Assembly (NCBI RefSeq): GCF_011602485.2
Contig: NZ_CP050022.2
Coordinates: 4,794,001 to 4,858,000 of the forward strand
Source of the DNA: Bradyrhizobium sp. 1(2017)
Lineage (GTDB): Bacteria > Pseudomonadota > Alphaproteobacteria > Rhizobiales > Xanthobacteraceae
Length of the DNA stretch: 64,000 nucleotides
Direction of reading: 5' to 3'
The notes under the pieces are model-generated. The model had not been told where the DNA came from and searched no databases. It saw only the letters and a list, made by a program, of their open reading frames with translations. A program made the translations under genes and the position numbers. Within the stretch, counting starts at the first letter, position 1; each line of letters opens with the position of its first letter. Below are positions 53,110-62,381 of the stretch, in pieces.

Positions 53110-54075
53110 CTACTGCCCGCCAAAATCCCGTGGGCTGAACGGCAGATCCAGCACCTTCCATTCCCCGTATTTGTCCGCCGGCAACATCTTGTAGGGCTGG
53201 CAGCTCTGGAGTGCGCTCGTGGCGGACTTCACCATGGCCACGCCCTTCGCGGATGGCGGGGCGGCCATCAGGATCGGCTCGCGCAACAGCGTGCCGTCGG
53301 TGGCGAATACGGCACGCAGCTTGATGTTGACGTTGTCAGTCGGGTCGACCCCGGCCGGAAGCCTGGCGCAGCTTCTCAGGTGACGACGCAGCGCGGCGAT
53401 CACCTCCGGAGGAAGCTTGGCGGCGATCGAATCCTTGGCGTCGCCGCCGTCGTCCGTTGGTGCGTCTTTCGGCAGCTCCGTCGGCAATTCGGGCGGCAGG
53501 CCGAGCATGACGCCGTATTTGACGGTGACGTCGGGCTGCGGCGCCTGATAGGCCGGCGGCGGCGCGGCCGGGGGCTGCTGCATCGCCTGTGACGGCGGCG
53601 GCTGCATCGGTGGCGGCTGCATGGATGGCTGCGGCATCGCCTGAGGCGGCGGCGTCGGTTGGGGCTGGGCCGGCGGCGAAGGCTGTTGCGGCTGTGCCTT
53701 GGCCTCGCTCGGCTTCGGCGGCGAAGACTGCTGCGGCGTCCATTGCTGCTCAGAAGGTTGCGGCTCGGGCGAAGCCTGCGGCGACGGCGCAGCCTGCGGC
53801 TTGGCCGCCGCTTCGGACTTGTCGGTGAAATCAAGCTTCGGCAGCTTCAGATCGGGCGGCGGCTCCGGCGGCTTCTCCTTTGCCGCTTCCTTCGTCTCCT
53901 GCTCCTTGATCTCCTCCTTGACCTGCTCCGGCGTGACGATATCGACCATGACGGTCTCGGTCGGCGCGGCGTGAAACGGATGGACCTCGCTGATCACGAT
54001 GATCAGCGCGACCAGCGTCAGATGCGCGATAGCCGACGCCGCAATGTCCGTCCGTATGATCTTCCGCAGTTCCAT
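53110..54075 (-). CDS. TonB/TolA-like periplasmic-spanning protein
   Basis: 321 residues. Single membrane anchor at about 12-30 (ASAIAHLTLVALIIVISEV), a charged segment VTPEQVKEEIKEQETKEAAK, then a long Pro/Gln/Ala-rich spacer (70-185). The C-terminal domain (about 205-315) contains LRRHLRSCARLPAGVDPTDN, VNIKLRAVFATDGTLLREPI and LQSCQPYKMLPADKYGEWKV. This is the layout of TonB or TolA C-terminal proteins that link the inner membrane to outer-membrane partners. No ExbB/ExbD genes are adjacent, so which system it serves is open. Confidence 0.8.
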   Translation of the reverse strand: MELRKIIRTDIAASAIAHLTLVALIIVISEVHPFHAAPTETVMVDIVTPEQVKEEIKEQETKEAAKEKPPEPPPDLKLPKLDFTDKSEAAAKPQAAPSPQASPEPQPSEQQWTPQQSSPPKPSEAKAQPQQPSPPAQPQPTPPPQAMPQPSMQPPPMQPPPSQAMQQPPAAPPPAYQAPQPDVTVKYGVMLGLPPELPTELPKDAPTDDGGDAKDSIAAKLPPEVIAALRRHLRSCARLPAGVDPTDNVNIKLRAVFATDGTLLREPILMAAPPSAKGVAMVKSATSALQSCQPYKMLPADKYGEWKVLDLPFSPRDFGGQ

Positions 54076-54124
54076 CGACCGATCTTGGGTTGCCGCCGCG
54101 GTCCTAGCATACCCCGGGAGCCCC

Positions 54125-54943
54125 TCAATCCCATTTCGGCGCGAAGCCGAAATCGGTCAGGCGTCCATCGGGATGGGCGAGCGCGGCGATCCGGCCCATC
54201 TCGTCCTCCGACAGCTCGAAATCGAAGATCTCGATGTTTTCCGACAGGCGCTCGACGCGCGAGGTGCGCGGGATCGCAGCGACATTCTGCTGCACCAACC
54301 AGCGCAGGCACACCTGTGCCGGCGATTTACGATGGGCGCGGCCGATCTGCGCGAGTGTCTGGTCGGTCTTGACGCGCCCCTTGGCGACGGGACTGTAGGC
54401 AACGAGGGCAAGGCCGTGCTGGTCGCAGGCCGCCCTCACCTTCGCCTGGTCCAGATAAGGATGATATTCGACCTGGTTGCAGACCAGCGGCTCGGGCGAC
54501 AACGCCACCGCCTTCTCGGTCAGCGCCACCGTGAAATTGGAAACGCCGATGTGCCGGGTCAGGCCCATCGTCTTCGCATGTGACAGCGCGCCGAGCGTCT
54601 CCGCCAGCGGGACATGCGAATTGGGCCAGTGCAGCAGCAATAAGTCGACGGAGGGAAGCCGCATACGGGCGAGGCTCTCCTTGACCGAGCGCTCGAGATC
54701 ATGGGGCGCGAAATGGTTCGTCCAGACTTTCGTCGTCAGGAAGATGTCGTCGCGGCGCACGCCCGACGCCCGCAAGCCGTCGCCGACCTCGCGCTCGTTC
54801 TCATAGACCTGCGCCGTGTCGATGTGGCGATAGCCGAGCCGCAGCGCCTGCTCGACCACGCGGGCGGCAAGCCTTCCGCTCAGCTCCCAGGTCCCGAGGC
54901 CGATCGCCGGGATCCTTGCACCATTGGCCTCGACGAACAGCAT
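54125..54943 (-). CDS. Aldo/keto reductase, 2,5-diketo-gluconate reductase-like (AKR5)
   Basis: 272 residues from ATG 54943 after AGAGGA. IPAIGLGTWELSGRLAARVV, GYRHIDTAQVYENEREVGDG (Asp and Tyr of the tetrad), FLTTKVW (Lys), LLLLHWPNSH (His) and the NADPH block IPRTSRVERLSENI are all in place. Family length is normal. Cytoplasmic NADPH-dependent reductase; substrate unknown. Confidence 0.94.
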   Translation of the reverse strand: MLFVEANGARIPAIGLGTWELSGRLAARVVEQALRLGYRHIDTAQVYENEREVGDGLRASGVRRDDIFLTTKVWTNHFAPHDLERSVKESLARMRLPSVDLLLLHWPNSHVPLAETLGALSHAKTMGLTRHIGVSNFTVALTEKAVALSPEPLVCNQVEYHPYLDQAKVRAACDQHGLALVAYSPVAKGRVKTDQTLAQIGRAHRKSPAQVCLRWLVQQNVAAIPRTSRVERLSENIEIFDFELSEDEMGRIAALAHPDGRLTDFGFAPKWD

Positions 54944-55073
54944 GAGGAATCCTCTCTGTTGCGGCAGCCCCAAGTTCATCCAGGCGACATTATGGACCGG
55001 GCCCATGACGCTGCCAACGGACGCAGCGACAGTTCGGCCGAATCTTCAGCGCAATGCTAACGGCAGGTTCGCG

Positions 55074-55370
55074 TCAGACCTTGGCGAGCGCCTGGAACAC
55101 CGTATCCGGCGCATGCGCGATCACGGCAAGCAGCGCACGGGCCGGTCCCCGCGGGGCACGCTTGCCCTGCTCCCAGTTGCGGATGGTCTCGACGGGCACG
55201 CCGAGCTTTGCGGCGAACTCCATCTGGGTGAGGCAGGCGCGGCGGCGCAAATCGCGCACCGCGAGCGAGGCGGCGTCGCCCGGCGCGGCATGGGCCGCCG
55301 GCTGGACCGGAAACTCCTGCCCATCCCGCAATTCGACGATCCGTCCGTCCGCCTTCAGCCGCAACCGCAT
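55074..55370 (-). CDS. XRE-like helix-turn-helix protein
   Basis: 98 residues from ATG 55370, which is spaced 6 bases after GGGGGA (ATG 55376 would be too close). The C-terminal half has a Cro/C1-type motif: CLTQMEFAAKLGVPVETIRN, WEQGKRAPRGPARALLAVIA. The same ending (ETIRNWEQGKR.P.GPAR.LL) is found in NadS/HigA-type antitoxins and MqsA-like regulators, but no toxin partner gene is adjacent. An orphan transcriptional regulator is the safest call. Confidence 0.82.
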   Translation of the reverse strand: MRLRLKADGRIVELRDGQEFPVQPAAHAAPGDAASLAVRDLRRRACLTQMEFAAKLGVPVETIRNWEQGKRAPRGPARALLAVIAHAPDTVFQALAKV

Positions 55371-55439
55371 GCTCATTCCCCCAAGCGAGACAATGATGCG
55401 GCAGGTCGCTTAAGTTCGGATTAAAGATGATTGGCGGAG

Positions 55440-55547
55440 CCGTCATTCCGGGGCGCGCGGAGCGCGAGCCCGGAATCCATTATGCGCCTGGGGACGTGGG
55501 GAAATGGATTCCGGGCTCGCGTCAAGTGGCGCGCCCCGGAATGACGA
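55440..55547. repeat. Dispersed repeat family A, double copy
   Basis: GTCATTCCGGGGCGCGCGGA ... GCGAGCCCGGAATCC and GGATTCCGGGCTCGCGTC ... GCGCGCCCCGGAATGACG, again two units making one large inverted repeat as at 28452-28562. Ends 13 bases from the mgtE stop. Confidence 0.8.
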
Positions 55548-55559
55548 TGGTCGTGAGAG

Positions 55560-56981
55560 CTACCTCAACCCGAACCAGAGCGTAGCGATGCCGAGGAAGG
55601 AGAAGAAGCCGACGACGTCGGTCACGGTGGTGACGAAGGTGCCGGACGCCACCGCAGGATCTGCCCTGACACGGTCGAGCGCCATCGGGATCAGGATGCC
55701 GCCGAGCGCGCCGGCGATGAGGTTGCAGACCATCGCAAGGCCGATGACGATGCCGAGGCCCGGGATCTTGAACCAGGCCACCGCCGCGATGCCCGTGATC
55801 ACGGCGAAGGCGAGACCGTTGACGAGGCCGACCAGGGTCTCGCGCATCACCACGCGCCAGGCGTTGAAGGAACCGAGCTCGCGGGTCGCGAGCGCCCGCA
55901 CGGCGACCGTCATGGTCTGGGTCGCGGCATTGCCGCCCTGGCTCGCCACGATCGGCGCCAGCACGGCGAGCGCCACCATCTTCTCGAGCTGCCCCTCGAA
56001 CAGGCCGAGCACGGAGGACGCGAGGAAGGCGGTGGCGAGATTGACCAGCAACCAGTTGAAGCGGCCGCGCGCGATGGTCAGGAAGGTATCCGACAGCTCT
56101 TCGTCGCTGGTGACGCCGCCGAGCGCCTTGAGGTCCTCGTCGGCCTCCTCCTCGATGACGTCGACGACGTCGTCGACGGTGATGACGCCGACCAGGCGGT
56201 CCTGGGTGTCGAGCACGGGCGCGGCGACGAGATTGTATTTGCCGAACATGCGCGCCACCTCCTCCTGGTCCTCCAGGACGGAGACGCGGCGGCGATCCTC
56301 GTCGGTGAGCTCGGTGAGCGGCACCGGGCGGCGGGCGCGCAGGAGCACGTCGAGCGGCACCGCCCCCTGCCAGTGCTGATCCTTGTCGACGACGTAGATC
56401 TCGTAGAAGCGATCGGGCAGATCCGGCGTCTCGCGCATATAGTCGATCGCCTGGCCCACGGTGAAATCCTGGGGCACGGCGATGAACTCCGTCTGCATCC
56501 GGCGGCCGGCGGAATTCTCCGGATAGAGCAGGCTGCGCTCGAGCGCGACGCGCTCGCGCAGCGGCAGCTTCTCGAGGATTTCCTCCTGTTCCTCCGCACC
56601 GAGGGTTTCCAGCAGCTCGACGGCGTCGTCGGATTCGAGCTCGCGGACGCCTTCTGCGACCGTCTCCGGCGGCAGCTCCTCGAGGATCTCCCCGCGCACG
56701 GCCTCGTCGACCTCGTTCAGCGCAGAGAAGTCGAAATCGCGCCCGGTCAGTTCGACGAGGCGGACGCGGTCGTCGGGCTCCAATACGCCGATGAGGTCGC
56801 CGAGGTCGGCCTCGTGCAGCTCTGCGACGATCGCGCGCAGCTGCGCCGAGTCTGCCGCCTCGATCGCACGAGCTATTTCCTCGACGAATTCGTGCCTGAT
56901 ATCGCCGTCCTCGTTGCGCATCGGCACGTGGTCGAGTACCGAATCCGCGGCGGATTGGGCAACGTCCATATGTTCATCCAT
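55560..56981 (-). CDS. mgtE: Magnesium transporter MgtE
   Basis: 473 residues from ATG 56981. N domain of HEAT-like repeats (LHEADLGDLIGVLEPDDRVR, LPPETVAEGVRELESDDAVE), two CBS domains (about 145-265: YVVDKDQHWQGAVPLDVLL and VAAPVLDTQDRLVGVITVDD) and five C-terminal membrane helices with IVASQGGNAATQTMTVAVRA, the conserved pore motif. The acidic N and CBS domains sense cytoplasmic Mg2+ and gate the channel. Divergent from a polysaccharide deacetylase gene 82 bases away. Confidence 0.96.
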   Translation of the reverse strand: MDEHMDVAQSAADSVLDHVPMRNEDGDIRHEFVEEIARAIEAADSAQLRAIVAELHEADLGDLIGVLEPDDRVRLVELTGRDFDFSALNEVDEAVRGEILEELPPETVAEGVRELESDDAVELLETLGAEEQEEILEKLPLRERVALERSLLYPENSAGRRMQTEFIAVPQDFTVGQAIDYMRETPDLPDRFYEIYVVDKDQHWQGAVPLDVLLRARRPVPLTELTDEDRRRVSVLEDQEEVARMFGKYNLVAAPVLDTQDRLVGVITVDDVVDVIEEEADEDLKALGGVTSDEELSDTFLTIARGRFNWLLVNLATAFLASSVLGLFEGQLEKMVALAVLAPIVASQGGNAATQTMTVAVRALATRELGSFNAWRVVMRETLVGLVNGLAFAVITGIAAVAWFKIPGLGIVIGLAMVCNLIAGALGGILIPMALDRVRADPAVASGTFVTTVTDVVGFFSFLGIATLWFGLR

Positions 56982-57063
56982 GGCGCGCCTCGCCGTTTGA
57001 CAGGTTGGATCGGATGGTCTGGGCTGACGGTCAGCCAATACCCACAAGCGAACTGCGAGCGCA

Positions 57064-57870
57064 ATGACAAAGATGTGCCGGCCGAAATGGACCTCGATGG
57101 CGCTGGGCGCGGCGCTGGCCGGCCTCGTCGGCGCGAGCTCGCCTGAGGCCGCAGAGTGCCCGCGCAAGGGCGCGCTCGGCACCTCGCGGGTGCTGAGCGT
57201 CGACGCCAAGACCACTCCGCGCGTGGGCCTGAAGAGCTTTCCGCAGACGCTGCCGCTCGCCGATCGCGAGGTGGTGCTGACCTTCGACGACGGGCCGAAC
57301 CCGCCGACGACGTCGAAGGTGCTGGCGGCGCTGGCGCAGGAATGCGTGCGTGCGACCTTCTTCCTGATCGGCCTGCACGCCTCCCAGCATCCCGACATGG
57401 TCAAGCGCATCGCCCGCGAGGGCCACACCATCGGCCATCACACCTTCTCGCATCCGTTCATGGCGCGAATCCCGTTCGACAAGGCGAAGAGCGAGATCGA
57501 CCGCGGCATCGCGGCCGACGAGATGGCACTGAAGGGCGTGGCGACGACGACGCCCTCGACACCGTTCTTCCGCTTCCCCTATTTCGAATCGACGCAAGCG
57601 CAGCTCGACCTGCTGCAGGGGCGCGGCATCGTCGTGTTCGGGGCCGACCTGTGGGCCAGCGACTGGACCGAGATCACGCCGGAGCAGGAATTGAAGCTCG
57701 TGACCGAGCGCCTGGCCGCGAGCGGCAAGGGCATCATCCTCTTCCACGACCCCAAGGCGCGCACGGCCGCGATCATGCCGGCCTTCCTGCGGTATCTGAG
57801 GGAGAACGGCTACCGGGTGGTTCACATCGTGCCGGCGGCTGCGCCCCAGAAGAATGCCGACGCGCGTTGA
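57064..57870 (+). CDS. Secreted polysaccharide deacetylase (NodB-like), paralogue 1
   Basis: 268 residues; signal peptide 1-30. NodB domain with VLTFDDGPNPPTT (Asp75 base, Asp76 metal), HTIGHHTFSHP (121-131, metal histidines), RFPYFES near 170 and a LFHDPKARTAAIMPAFL block near 228 with the final histidine. It removes acyl groups from N- or O-acylated polymers in the periplasm. Tandem with a larger paralogue 180 bases downstream. True substrate unknown. Confidence 0.92.
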   Translation: MTKMCRPKWTSMALGAALAGLVGASSPEAAECPRKGALGTSRVLSVDAKTTPRVGLKSFPQTLPLADREVVLTFDDGPNPPTTSKVLAALAQECVRATFFLIGLHASQHPDMVKRIAREGHTIGHHTFSHPFMARIPFDKAKSEIDRGIAADEMALKGVATTTPSTPFFRFPYFESTQAQLDLLQGRGIVVFGADLWASDWTEITPEQELKLVTERLAASGKGIILFHDPKARTAAIMPAFLRYLRENGYRVVHIVPAAAPQKNADAR

Positions 57871-58050
57871 TGCCGGAATGTCACGCCCGCGCAAAATGGG
57901 GTGATTTGGGCCCTATTAACACTCTGTTCATGCTACCCCGTGCAAATGGAGGGAGACTTTGTACGGGAAAGGGTTCTTCGCGCCTGAACCGTTTCCTGAT
58001 GTCTCCGACCTACTAAGGCGGTAATCGCATAGAGGGGCAGACGAAGGTTC

Positions 58051-59334
58051 ATGATCGGAAGTAGCGTTGGTTTGCGGACGCGATCGTGCACCGCCCTTGG
58101 CCTGTTGCTGGGATTGCTGACCACGGCGTCGCCGGCGGCGTTCGCGGCCGATTGTCCGGGCCATCCGGATGCGCTCGGCACGTCCCGCACCCTCGTGGTC
58201 GACCCGCGCGAACATCCGCTGATCGGCACCATGCAGTATCGCGAGACACTGCCGCTGAAGGACCACGAAGTGGTCCTGACCTTCGACGACGGTCCGCTGC
58301 CGAAATATTCCAACCAGGTGCTCCAGATCCTCGCCGACGAGTGCATCAAGGCTACCTTCTTCATCATCGGTCAGCAGGCCAAGGCGAACCCGGAAGGCGT
58401 GCGCAAGCTGGTGGCGGCGGGCCACACTGTCGGCACGCATAGCATGGACCATCCGCTGACATTCGACCGGATGCCGATCGAGAAGGCCGAGGCGGAGATC
58501 AACGGCGGCATCGCGTGGACTTCGGCCGCGATGACCGATCCGTCCAAGCTCGCGCCCTTCTTCCGCATTCCCGGCCTGATGCGCGCCGAAGGCGTCGAGA
58601 GCCATCTGATCTCGCGCGGCATCCAGGTCTGGAGCGCCGACTTCCCGGCCGACGACTGGCGCCACGTGTCGTCCGATCGCGTCTATCAGCTCGCGATGCA
58701 GCGGCTGGAGGCCAAGGGCAAAGGCATCCTGCTGCTGCACGACATCCAGGCTCGCACGGTGGCGGCGCTGCCGAGGATCATCCGCGATCTCAAGGCGCGC
58801 GGCTATCGCATCGTGCACGTGGTGCCGGCGACCGCCGATCGGCCGGCGACGCCGACCACGCCGGTGGAGTGGTTGCTGCATCCGCCGACGGAGACGACGC
58901 CGATCGCGCGCTGGCCGCGCGTGCCCAACTTCGTGTTCGCGCAGACCCGGACGCTGCCCGCGCCCTCACTTTCCGATCTCAATGCGCAGACCGAGCATCA
59001 GCCGCTGCTGCCGCGCCGGACTATGGCGCAGGCGAATGTCGCGGCCACCCTGCCCGTACCCGGCCGCGACCTCTTTGCAATTCCGGAGGGCTCGGTCGAG
59101 GTGCTGCTGTCGACGACGTTGTCGCGGCGCGCCGCGACGCGGCTGGCGATGGCGGCCGAGAGGCCTCATCCGGCCAAAGACAAGGCGGCCAAGTCGCGGG
59201 TCAAGCCGCAGGGACACCGAACGGCGCATGCCGCGCATGGCGCACCGAAGCACGCGGCGCAGGCCGCCGGCCCTGCGCCCAAGGCCGCCGGGCCGCGTCC
59301 GACCCGTGTCGCCAGCCTGAAGAAGCGCGCGTGA
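58051..59334 (+). CDS. Secreted polysaccharide deacetylase (NodB-like), paralogue 2 with long basic tail
   Basis: 427 residues. Signal peptide about 1-33; CPGHPDALGTSRTLVVDPRE and VLTFDDGPLPKYS parallel paralogue 1, and HTVGTHSMDHPLTFDRMP and LLLHDIQARTVAALPRII complete the NodB domain by about residue 260. The extra C-terminal 165 residues are low complexity: Pro-rich, then Ala/Lys/His-rich (KSRVKPQGHRTAHAAHGAPK), likely disordered and able to bind anionic polymers. The two genes probably arose by tandem duplication. Confidence 0.92.
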   Translation: MIGSSVGLRTRSCTALGLLLGLLTTASPAAFAADCPGHPDALGTSRTLVVDPREHPLIGTMQYRETLPLKDHEVVLTFDDGPLPKYSNQVLQILADECIKATFFIIGQQAKANPEGVRKLVAAGHTVGTHSMDHPLTFDRMPIEKAEAEINGGIAWTSAAMTDPSKLAPFFRIPGLMRAEGVESHLISRGIQVWSADFPADDWRHVSSDRVYQLAMQRLEAKGKGILLLHDIQARTVAALPRIIRDLKARGYRIVHVVPATADRPATPTTPVEWLLHPPTETTPIARWPRVPNFVFAQTRTLPAPSLSDLNAQTEHQPLLPRRTMAQANVAATLPVPGRDLFAIPEGSVEVLLSTTLSRRAATRLAMAAERPHPAKDKAAKSRVKPQGHRTAHAAHGAPKHAAQAAGPAPKAAGPRPTRVASLKKRA

Positions 59335-59337
59335 GTC

Positions 59338-59712
59338 CTACTGCCGCATGATGGCGGCAACGCAGAGCAGCACGATCAGCGCCAGGAAGAACAGGTCCAT
59401 ATAGGACTTGAGCTCGCCGTCGCGCCGCAGCCGCGCAACGTCGGCGACCACCTGCTTGCGCGCCGTGGTTCCGCCCGAACCATCGTTGATCGGCGCCTGC
59501 AGGCGCCGCGTCTCGGCCTCCAGCCGCTCGATCTTCTGGAAGAAGTAGAACGCGCGCAGCGTCGAGGCCGCGCGCATGGCGGCATAGACCAGCACCAGGA
59601 TCGCCAGGATCGCCCGGTTCGGATACTTCTCCATGAAGTTGAGGCTGAAATAGACCACCGCCATGAACGCGAAGTTGGTGAGGAAGCGGTAGACGAAGCT
59701 GAGGAAAACCAT
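59338..59712 (-). CDS. Hypothetical membrane protein, small
   Basis: 124 residues. Three membrane segments: about 1-25 (FLSFVYRFLTNFAFMAVVYF), 34-50 (AILAILVLVYAAMRAAS) and 104-123 (DLFFLALIVLLCVAAIM), with a charged region 58-100 (KIERLEAETRRLQAP...) that could form a coiled coil. No family recognised. Its stop lies 3 bases after the stop of the preceding plus-strand gene. Confidence 0.72.
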   Translation of the reverse strand: MVFLSFVYRFLTNFAFMAVVYFSLNFMEKYPNRAILAILVLVYAAMRAASTLRAFYFFQKIERLEAETRRLQAPINDGSGGTTARKQVVADVARLRRDGELKSYMDLFFLALIVLLCVAAIMRQ

Positions 59713-59977
59713 GGTGGCTCGAGCCTTGGGGGGAGCGCAACCGGATCGTTTGCGCGCACGGGATCAGGGGACCCAGACCGGAACAGCCAGCCTGGATGCG
59801 GTGCAGGCCCGTCTACGCCAAGTTTGTTTCAACAAAGATACTGCAAGCCGCCGCCTTTTAGCCACACGCGTCCATAATGCAAGCCGGAGTGCGCCGCCGG
59901 TAGCCGACAACGCTTCAATGGCGATTTGGCGGAAGTCGCGATAGACTATCGACCGCCGCTACATCTGGGGTCTGCCG

Positions 59978-60235
59978 ATGCCGAAGAAGGGAATCACGGG
60001 CCACGACGACTGGGTGCTGACCGAGGCCCTCGCGACTGCGCTGGTCGCGCTGGAGCAGCTCGAGGCAAAGCACCGGCCGAACGCGCATATGGACGACATC
60101 CGCAAGCTGCTCTCGAACGGCAAGGAGCCGGCGGCGGTGAGCCTGCACCTCGCCCAGGCCAAGTGCCGCCTGTTTCCCGACCTCGATCCGCTGGAGATCT
60201 ATCGGGAATACGGCATCGGGGAGGAATATGGCTAG
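59978..60235 (+). CDS. Small conserved hypothetical protein
   Basis: 85 residues: MPKKGITGHDDWVLTEALAT, ALVALEQLEAKHRPNAHMDD, IRKLLSNGKEPAAVSLHLAQ and CRLFPDLDPLEIYREYGIGE. Entirely helical and soluble. The sequence pattern is coding-like and I recall similar short rhizobial proteins; function unknown. Confidence 0.68.
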   Translation: MPKKGITGHDDWVLTEALATALVALEQLEAKHRPNAHMDDIRKLLSNGKEPAAVSLHLAQAKCRLFPDLDPLEIYREYGIGEEYG

Positions 60236-60280
60236 CGCCGCGCGCCTTGGGAGTCGCAAGGCGTGGCGTGGATCGACGCG

Positions 60281-61564
60281 CTAGTTTTGCGAGGTCCTGA
60301 GCAGCGGACATTCACTCTGGCTCAGCGGAACATAGGCATCCGCCGCAGGGATCGTCTCGACCACATTGTAGTAGTCCCAGGGCGCCTTCACGTCCGACGG
60401 CTTCTTGACCTCGACGAGATAGAAATCGTGCACCAGCTTGTTGTCTGCGCGCAGCCGCGCTCCCGGCGCATAGAAATCGTCCACGGGCATTGACCGCATC
60501 TTGTCGAGGACCGCATTGGTCTCATCCGTTCCGGCCGCGGCGGCAGCCCGCAGATATTGCAGCACGGCGGAGTAGACCGCGGCCTGCGGCGCGGTCGGCA
60601 TCGCGTTGTGACGCTTGTAGAACCTCTGGCCGAAGGCTCGCGTCTGCTCGTTCAGAGCCCAGTACCAGGCGGTGACCGTCGTCAGGCCCTTGGCGGTTTC
60701 GGCGCCCATGGCGTGGACATCGGTCAGGAACATGAGTTCGGCAACGGCCTTCTGAGGCCCCGTATTCATGCCGAATTCGTTCCATTGCTTCATGGAGGTC
60801 ACGAGTTGCTCGCCGGCATTGGCGAACGCGACCACCTTCGCCTTCGAGGCCTGGGCTTGGAGCAGAAACGAGCTGTAGTCGGAATTTCCCAAGGGGTGAA
60901 AGACCGCGCCGAGCGATTTGGCGCCCGTCTCCGCCAGCACGCGCTGGGAGACGTCCACCATGTTGCGGCCGAATGCATAGTCGGACGCGATGAAGAACCA
61001 GCTGTCGTAGCCTTGCGACACCAGCTTGCGGACCGAGCCGGCGACCAGATTGTAATTGTCGTGCAGCCACATCAGGCCGGTGCGCGAGCATTGCTTGCCG
61101 CCGATATCGGTGGTGCCGACGGCCGAATAGATCACGATCTTGTTCTTGTCGCGTGCGATCGACTGGATGGCGAGCGCGACGGCGGAGTTTCCGACGTCGG
61201 CCACCATGTCGACGCCATCCACGTCGAACCATTTGCGGACGATCTGGGCGCCGATGTCGGGCTTGTTCTGATGGTCGGCAACGACGATGTCGACCTTCAG
61301 CCCCGGCGCGGCCTTCTGGAAATCCTCGACCGCCATCTTCGCGGCGACGACGGAGCCGGGTCCGGCAAGGTCCGACAAGGGTCCCGCCTGGTCGTTGACG
61401 ATGCCGATCCTGATCACGCCACCGGAGACGTCGGCGGCGAGGCCCGGTTGGGCGAATGCCACAAGGCCCAGCGCCACAAGGCCCAATGCCAGGACGAGAC
61501 CGAAAGCCGACCGGCAATGCCGGACGTGCCATGACCGCAACGCCCCAATCCCCTGCCCCGCCAT
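60281..61564 (-). CDS. ABC-type branched-chain-amino-acid-like solute-binding protein
   Basis: 427 residues from ATG 61564 after GAGGAGGGG. Signal peptide about 14-47 (LALGLVALGLVAFAQPGLAA). IRIGIVNDQAGPLSDLAGPG is the periplasmic-binding fold of LivJ/LivK type; VADVGNSAVALAIQSIARDK, SWFFIASDYAFGRNMVDVSQ and VVAFANAGEQLVTSMKQWN fit the amide/aromatic-acid-binding subgroup. No permease or ATPase genes are adjacent, so it is an orphan receptor or partners with a distant transporter. Confidence 0.92.
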   Translation of the reverse strand: MAGQGIGALRSWHVRHCRSAFGLVLALGLVALGLVAFAQPGLAADVSGGVIRIGIVNDQAGPLSDLAGPGSVVAAKMAVEDFQKAAPGLKVDIVVADHQNKPDIGAQIVRKWFDVDGVDMVADVGNSAVALAIQSIARDKNKIVIYSAVGTTDIGGKQCSRTGLMWLHDNYNLVAGSVRKLVSQGYDSWFFIASDYAFGRNMVDVSQRVLAETGAKSLGAVFHPLGNSDYSSFLLQAQASKAKVVAFANAGEQLVTSMKQWNEFGMNTGPQKAVAELMFLTDVHAMGAETAKGLTTVTAWYWALNEQTRAFGQRFYKRHNAMPTAPQAAVYSAVLQYLRAAAAAGTDETNAVLDKMRSMPVDDFYAPGARLRADNKLVHDFYLVEVKKPSDVKAPWDYYNVVETIPAADAYVPLSQSECPLLRTSQN

Positions 61565-61605
61565 CTTCCCCTCCTCACTGGCATCGCGACCGATATCGGC
61601 GATGA

Positions 61606-62292
61606 TCATCCCTGCTGCTGCACGGCCTGCCTGACGAACTCCAGCCGGCGTGCCTGCGCTGGTGCAACCCGCTCCTTCATGGCCGCGACGACCGCGGCCG
61701 GTGCCGTGTCCGGTGAGCCGGCCTCGAATGGCGGCGCAGGATTGTATTCCATGCGCAGCTGGATCATCTCCGCAGCCGCGCGGCCTCTCAACATCGAGAC
61801 CAGCGTCAGTGCAAAGTCGATGCCGGCGGTGATGCCGCCGCCCGTCATGCGGTTGCGATCGACGCAGACCCTCTCCCGCGACACCTCGGCGCCGAAGAAC
61901 GGCAAGGCGTCGACCGCGGTCCAATGCGTGGCGGCGCGATATCCCTTCAACAGACCGGCCGCGCCGAGCACGAGCGAACCGGTGCAGACCGACGTGACAT
62001 ATTGCGCGGCGCGTGCCTGCCGCCGCAGAAACGTCAGCACCTCCGCGTCCAGCATCAGCTCGTCGGTGCCATAGCCGCCGGGAACGCAGATCACGTCGAG
62101 CTGCGGACAATCGGTGAAGGTGACGGTCGGCGTCAGCGCAATTACGGAATCGCTCGGCACCGGCTCGATGCGTTTCCAGATCAGATGGACCGCGACGTCA
62201 GGCAGGCTGGAGAAGACCTGTGCCGGACCGGTGAGATCGAGTTGCGTGACGCGAGGAAAAACCAGAAGACCGATCTGCAACGGACCCGACAT
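61606..62292 (-). CDS. DJ-1/PfpI family protein, isonitrile hydratase-like
   Basis: 228 residues from ATG 62292 (GAGG 5 bases before; GTG 62298 is the alternative). QIGLLVFPRVTQLDLTGPAQ, DVICVPGGYGTDELM and the nucleophile elbow VTSVCTGSLVLGAAGLLKGY with the reactive Cys are typical of the InhA branch. ATHWTAVDALPFFGAEVSRE and GGGITAGIDFALTLV complete it. The family hydrates isonitriles to N-substituted formamides in the characterised case. Divergent from a GlxA-type regulator carrying the same fold. Confidence 0.88.
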   Translation of the reverse strand: MSGPLQIGLLVFPRVTQLDLTGPAQVFSSLPDVAVHLIWKRIEPVPSDSVIALTPTVTFTDCPQLDVICVPGGYGTDELMLDAEVLTFLRRQARAAQYVTSVCTGSLVLGAAGLLKGYRAATHWTAVDALPFFGAEVSRERVCVDRNRMTGGGITAGIDFALTLVSMLRGRAAAEMIQLRMEYNPAPPFEAGSPDTAPAAVVAAMKERVAPAQARRLEFVRQAVQQQG

Positions 62293-62381
62293 AGTCACCT
62301 CGACATCGCGCTTGACGATGCAAGCCTGCCATGATGGCCTTGGGGTCGAAACGGCTTAATTCCCTCATTTTTGGACATGCC

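Noticed and set aside
55074..55370. Toxin-antitoxin system
   Set aside because: The XRE-like protein resembles antitoxin-type regulators, but no small toxin gene is adjacent on either side.
57064..57870. Nodulation gene nodB
   Set aside because: The catalytic fold is shared, but there is a signal peptide and no nodA, nodC or nod box nearby, so it is a general secreted deacetylase.
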